Source: an uncultured Rhodospirillales bacterium (GTDB lineage Bacteria > Pseudomonadota > Alphaproteobacteria > Azospirillales > Azospirillaceae). Taken from it: 35,999 bases of DNA. The notes under the pieces are model-generated. The model was not told the DNA's origin and ran no database searches. It was given only the letters and a program-made list of their open reading frames with translations. Shown here in pieces: positions 32,432 to 35,999 of this stretch (the stretch's first letter is position 1; each line of letters starts with the position of its first letter). The stretch covers positions 1 through 35,999 of the forward strand of contig CAIYNU010000026.1 in NCBI GenBank assembly GCA_903927615.1, written 5' to 3'. A program made the translations under genes and the position numbers.

Positions 32432-34159
32432 TTGACCTTCAATGGCTGGCTTCAGATTGCGCTGTTTTGCGCGATTGTGCTGTTGCTCACCCGGCCGCTG
32501 GGCGGCTATTTGACCCGCCTGTTCGCCGGCGAGCGCACCCTGCTTTCGCCGGTGCTGCGGCCCCTGGAAGTCGGGCTGTATCGCCTGAGCGGCATCGACG
32601 AACGGACCGAACAGCATTGGCTGACCTACACCCTGGCCATGCTCGCCTTCAATCTGGTCTGTTTCCTGCTGCTTTATGCCTTTCTGCGCCTTCAGGGTTG
32701 GTTGCCGCTCAATCCCCAGGGAATGACGGCGTTGACCCCGGACCTGGCGCTGAATACGGCGGTCAGCTTTGTCACCAACACCAACTGGCAGAATTACGGC
32801 GGCGAGACCACGCTCTCCTATCTGGTGCAGATGGCGGGTCTCACCGTTCATAACTTCGTGTCGGCGGCCACCGGCATTGCGTTGGCGTTGGCGCTGGTGC
32901 GGGGCTTTGTCCGCCGGAACGCCAAAACGGTTGGCAATTTCTGGGTGGATCTGGTCCGCGGCACCCTTTATCTGCTGCTGCCGCTGGCCATCCTCGGTGC
33001 GCTGTTCTTCGTCTGGCAGGGCGTGCCCCAGAACCTCGGCACCTATACCGAGGCGACCACGGTGGAAGGGGCCAAGCAGGTGATCGCCCAGGGGCCGGTG
33101 GCCTCCCAGGAGGTGATCAAGTTGCTGGGGACCAACGGCGGCGGCTTCTTCAACGCCAATTCGGCTCATCCCTTCGAAAATCCGACCGGGCTCAGCAATC
33201 TGGTGACGCTGGTCCTGATCTTCCTGATCGGCGCCGGGCTGACCAACGTCTTCGGCCGGATGGTCGGCGACGAGCGCCAGGGTTGGGCGATCTTTGCCAC
33301 CATGGGCCTGTTGTTCCTGGCCGGCATCGCAATCTGCTATTGGGCCGAAGCCGCGGGCAACCCGGCCTTTGTGCCGCTGGGGGTCGATCAGATCGCTTCG
33401 GCCGCCCAGTCGGGCGGCAATATGGAGGGCAAGGAGGTCCGGTTCGGCATCGCCAACTCGGCGTTGTTCACCACCGTCACCACCGATACCTCGTGCGGCG
33501 CCGTCAACACCATGCACGACAGCCTGATGCCGCTGGGCGGGATGGTTCCGCTCACCAACATCCTGTTGGGCGAAACCATTTTCGGCGGTGTCGGCTCCGG
33601 GCTTTACGGCATGCTGCTCTATGTCATCATCGCCATGTTCGTGGCCGGGCTGATGGTCGGCCGGACCCCCGAATATGTCGGCAAGAAGCTGGAGGCCAAG
33701 GACGTCAAGATGACCATGCTGGCGCTGTTGTGCGTGCCGTTGGTCAATCTGGGCTTTACGTCCATCGCGGCGGCGATACCGATGGGCGTTGCCGCAGTCT
33801 CGAACAATGGTCCCCACGGCTTCTCCGAGATTTTCTACGCCTTCGTGTCCCAGGCCGGCAACAACGGCAGCGCCTTTGCCGGGCTTAACGGCAACACGCC
33901 CTTCTACAACCTGACCGGGGCGCTGACCATGCTGGTCGGGCGCTTTGCCCTGATCGTGCCGATGATGGCGGTGGCCGGGTCGCTGGCTGCCAAGAAGCGG
34001 CTGCCGCCGTCCCTTGGTACCTTCCCGACCCATGGGCCGCTGTTCGTGCTGCTGCTGACCGGCACCATTCTGATCATGGTCGGTCTCACCTACTTCCCGG
34101 CGCTGGCGCTGGGACCGGTGGCCGAGCACCTGCTGATGCAGGGTGGCGCGCTGTACTGA
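32432..34159 (+). CDS. kdpA: Potassium-transporting ATPase subunit A
   Basis: KdpA is the channel-like subunit that selects and carries K+. The 575-residue product has about ten membrane helices and the four selectivity-filter loops of the family, recognisable at [58 protein letters not shown] and the late [21 protein letters not shown] 32432 ([12 protein letters not shown]) has GGGAG eight bases upstream and fits the family start; an in-frame ATG at 32372 would overlap kdpF and add unrelated residues. Confidence 0.96.
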   Translation: MTFNGWLQIALFCAIVLLLTRPLGGYLTRLFAGERTLLSPVLRPLEVGLYRLSGIDERTEQHWLTYTLAMLAFNLVCFLLLYAFLRLQGWLPLNPQGMTALTPDLALNTAVSFVTNTNWQNYGGETTLSYLVQMAGLTVHNFVSAATGIALALALVRGFVRRNAKTVGNFWVDLVRGTLYLLLPLAILGALFFVWQGVPQNLGTYTEATTVEGAKQVIAQGPVASQEVIKLLGTNGGGFFNANSAHPFENPTGLSNLVTLVLIFLIGAGLTNVFGRMVGDERQGWAIFATMGLLFLAGIAICYWAEAAGNPAFVPLGVDQIASAAQSGGNMEGKEVRFGIANSALFTTVTTDTSCGAVNTMHDSLMPLGGMVPLTNILLGETIFGGVGSGLYGMLLYVIIAMFVAGLMVGRTPEYVGKKLEAKDVKMTMLALLCVPLVNLGFTSIAAAIPMGVAAVSNNGPHGFSEIFYAFVSQAGNNGSAFAGLNGNTPFYNLTGALTMLVGRFALIVPMMAVAGSLAAKKRLPPSLGTFPTHGPLFVLLLTGTILIMVGLTYFPALALGPVAEHLLMQGGALY

Positions 34160-34193
34160 GCTTGGGACCCCTTCTATCCTTTTGGGTGAACCG

Positions 34194-35999
34194 ATGAAAT
34201 CCGATCTTCCCACCTCGATGTTCGCGCCGGGCATTCTCGGTCCGGCGATTCCCGAGGCCTTTCGCAAGCTGGATCCCCGCGCCCTGATCCGTAACCCCGT
34301 GATGTTCGCGGTGGCGGTGGTGGCGACCCTGGTGACGGTGCTGTTTGTCCGTGACTTGAGCACCGGGGCGCCGCAACTGGGCTTTACCGGCCAGATTGCG
34401 CTGTGGCTGTGGTTTACCGTGCTGTTTGCGACCTTTGCCGAAGCGGTGGCCGAAGGCCGCGGCAAAGCCCAGGCGGCCTTTCTGCGGCAGGCGCGCACCG
34501 AGACCACGGCCCGGCGTCTGATCGGCCCCGGCAACCGTTTCGAGCCGGTCAGCGCCCTTGATCTCAAGGTCGGTGATCTGGTGCTGGTGGAGGCGGGCGA
34601 GGTGATCCCCGGCGACGGCGAAGTGATCGAGGGCATTGCCTCGGTCAACGAAAGTGCCATCACCGGGGAATCGGCGCCGGTGATCCGGGAGAGCGGCGGT
34701 GACCGCTCGGCCGTGACCGGCGGGACGCTGGTGTTGTCCGACTGGATCAAGGTCCGGATCACCGCCGGCCGGGGCTCGACCTTTCTCGACCGCATGATCG
34801 CGCTGATCGAAGGGGCCGAACGCCAGAAAACCCCCAACGAAATCGCCCTCAATATCCTGCTAGCCGGAATGTCCCTGATCTTCATTCTGGCCACCGTCAC
34901 CATTCCGGGTTTTGCCCGCTATGCCGGTGGTGCCGTCTCTGTAACGGTGCTGGTGGCGCTGTTCGTGACCCTGATCCCGACCACCATCGGGGCGTTGCTG
35001 TCGGCCATCGGCATTGCCGGCATGGACCGGCTGGTCCGGTTCAACGTGCTGGCCATGTCGGGGCGGGCGGTGGAGGCGGCTGGGGATGTCGATACCCTGC
35101 TGCTCGACAAGACCGGGACGATCACGCTCGGCAACCGGGTGGCCACCGAACTGATCCCGGTGGACGGTGTCGCCGAGGCGGATCTGGCCGAGGCCGCTTA
35201 CCTGGCCTCCCTGGCCGACGAGACTCCGGAAGGCCGCTCGATCGTGGTGCTGGGGCGGGAAAAGTACGGGATGCGGGAAATTCATCCGGCGTTCCAGGCC
35301 GCCCATGCCGTGCCCTTCACCGCCCAGACCCGGATGAGCGGGGTTGATCTGCCCGAAGGTCCGATCCGGAAAGGCGCGGTGGACAGCATCGTGGCCTTTG
35401 CGGCCCACCAGGCCGGCGTCGGCGCGCCGGTGCGGTCACGGGACCTGGATCTGGCGGTCGAACGGATCGCCGCCAGCGGCGGGACGCCGCTGGCGGTGGC
35501 GGCGGGCGGGCGGGTTTTGGGCGTGATCCATCTGAAGGACATCGTCAAGGGCGGCATCCGCGAACGCTTTGCCGAATTGCGCCAGATGGGCATTCGGACC
35601 GTGATGATCACCGGTGACAATCCCCTGACCGCCGCGGCCATCGCGGCCGAGGCCGGTGTCGATGACTTCCTGGCCCAGGCCACGCCCGAGGACAAGCTGA
35701 AGCTGATCCGGCAGGAACAGGCCGGCGGCAAACTGGTGGCCATGTGCGGTGACGGCACCAACGACGCCCCGGCTCTGGCCCAGGCCGATGTCGGCGTCGC
35801 CATGAACACCGGCACGGTGGCGGCCCGCGAGGCCGGCAACATGGTCGACCTCGACAGCGACCCGACCAAGCTCATCGAGATCGTCGGCATCGGCAAGCAG
35901 CTGCTGATGACCCGCGGTGCGCTGACGACCTTCTCCATCGCCAACGACGTCGCGAAGTACTTCGCGATCATTCCGGCGATGTTCCTCGGGCTCTATCCG
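34194..35999 (+). CDS. kdpB: Potassium-transporting ATPase subunit B (truncated by the window)
   Basis: KdpB is the P-type ATPase subunit that energises K+ uptake. The first 602 codons are present, and the frame is still open at the right edge. It has [12 protein letters not shown] (TGES dephosphorylation motif), the phosphorylation site D305 in [27 protein letters not shown] and [20 protein letters not shown]. The last residues, [20 protein letters not shown], belong to a C-terminal membrane helix. kdpC is expected next. The start ATG 34194 follows kdpA by 34 bp. Confidence 0.96.
   Translation, partial: MKSDLPTSMFAPGILGPAIPEAFRKLDPRALIRNPVMFAVAVVATLVTVLFVRDLSTGAPQLGFTGQIALWLWFTVLFATFAEAVAEGRGKAQAAFLRQARTETTARRLIGPGNRFEPVSALDLKVGDLVLVEAGEVIPGDGEVIEGIASVNESAITGESAPVIRESGGDRSAVTGGTLVLSDWIKVRITAGRGSTFLDRMIALIEGAERQKTPNEIALNILLAGMSLIFILATVTIPGFARYAGGAVSVTVLVALFVTLIPTTIGALLSAIGIAGMDRLVRFNVLAMSGRAVEAAGDVDTLLLDKTGTITLGNRVATELIPVDGVAEADLAEAAYLASLADETPEGRSIVVLGREKYGMREIHPAFQAAHAVPFTAQTRMSGVDLPEGPIRKGAVDSIVAFAAHQAGVGAPVRSRDLDLAVERIAASGGTPLAVAAGGRVLGVIHLKDIVKGGIRERFAELRQMGIRTVMITGDNPLTAAAIAAEAGVDDFLAQATPEDKLKLIRQEQAGGKLVAMCGDGTNDAPALAQADVGVAMNTGTVAAREAGNMVDLDSDPTKLIEIVGIGKQLLMTRGALTTFSIANDVAKYFAIIPAMFLGLYP

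Noticed and set aside
32348-34903. 851-codon minus-strand open frame opposite kdpA/kdpB
   Set aside because: It is composed of low-complexity Gln/His/Gly/Arg sequence typical of antisense frames, while the plus strand clearly encodes KdpF, KdpA and KdpB.

Overview
The window is a high-GC stretch of an alphaproteobacterial chromosome. Gene content and order point to Rhodospirillales (Rhodospirillum/Magnetospirillum-like); this is inferred from protein sequence and synteny, not from a search. Supporting markers are an Irr-type Fur regulator with an ICE-like operator, a Ros/MucR regulator, ornithine-lipid genes olsBA, and the alphaproteobacterial order miaB-phoH-ybeY-corC-lnt-metK-trmB. Almost all of the DNA is ordinary chromosomal backbone. 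I see no prophage, IS element, CRISPR array, tRNA or rRNA.

Layout. 1-1172 (minus): sdhC-sdhD-sdhA (sdhA cut by the edge), with a clear promoter. 1466-5730 (plus): a redoxin, a YfgM-like membrane TPR protein, bamB and der. 5876-7971: a two-module pentapeptide-repeat protein and an OmpA-domain lipoprotein followed by a strong terminator. 8243-12580: irr, then an ICE-like palindrome abutting a sigma-70 promoter, a short rubrerythrin, a GlpC/HdrD-like Fe-S protein, a DUF3501 protein and a secreted nuclease-like protein. This is the most interesting block: a probable iron/peroxide-responsive module of unknown chemistry. 12624-18020: a class III adenylate cyclase (minus), a NifU-like protein, a NodB-fold protein that has lost both metal-binding histidines (minus), a VanX-type dipeptidase (minus), tsaB-rimI, and a TusA-like protein (minus).

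18161-20553: mucR, olsB and olsA. 20708-28294: miaB-phoH-ybeY-corC-lnt with overlapping starts, then metK with its own strong terminator, then trmB. 28313-29751: a perfect 15-bp inverted repeat around a promoter, an unrecognised charged protein, and a Crp/Fnr regulator (minus). 29978-31983: hrcA-grpE and a small ribbon-helix-helix protein, then a terminator. 32088-35999: a KdpE-box-like site, a 27-residue membrane microprotein, kdpF, kdpA and kdpB (cut by the right edge).

The genes form several working sets: respiration (sdh), outer-membrane assembly (bamB, lnt), translation and tRNA modification (der, tsaB, rimI, miaB, ybeY, trmB), heat shock (hrcA, grpE), iron and oxidative stress (irr to DUF3501), membrane lipid (olsBA) and high-affinity potassium uptake (kdp). 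The cyclase and the Crp-like protein could be two ends of a cAMP circuit. I found no clearly new system. The best leads are the Irr-linked rubrerythrin/Fe-S/DUF3501 module, the 28313-28352 operator-like palindrome with its unknown gene, the degenerate NodB protein and the kdp-leader microprotein.
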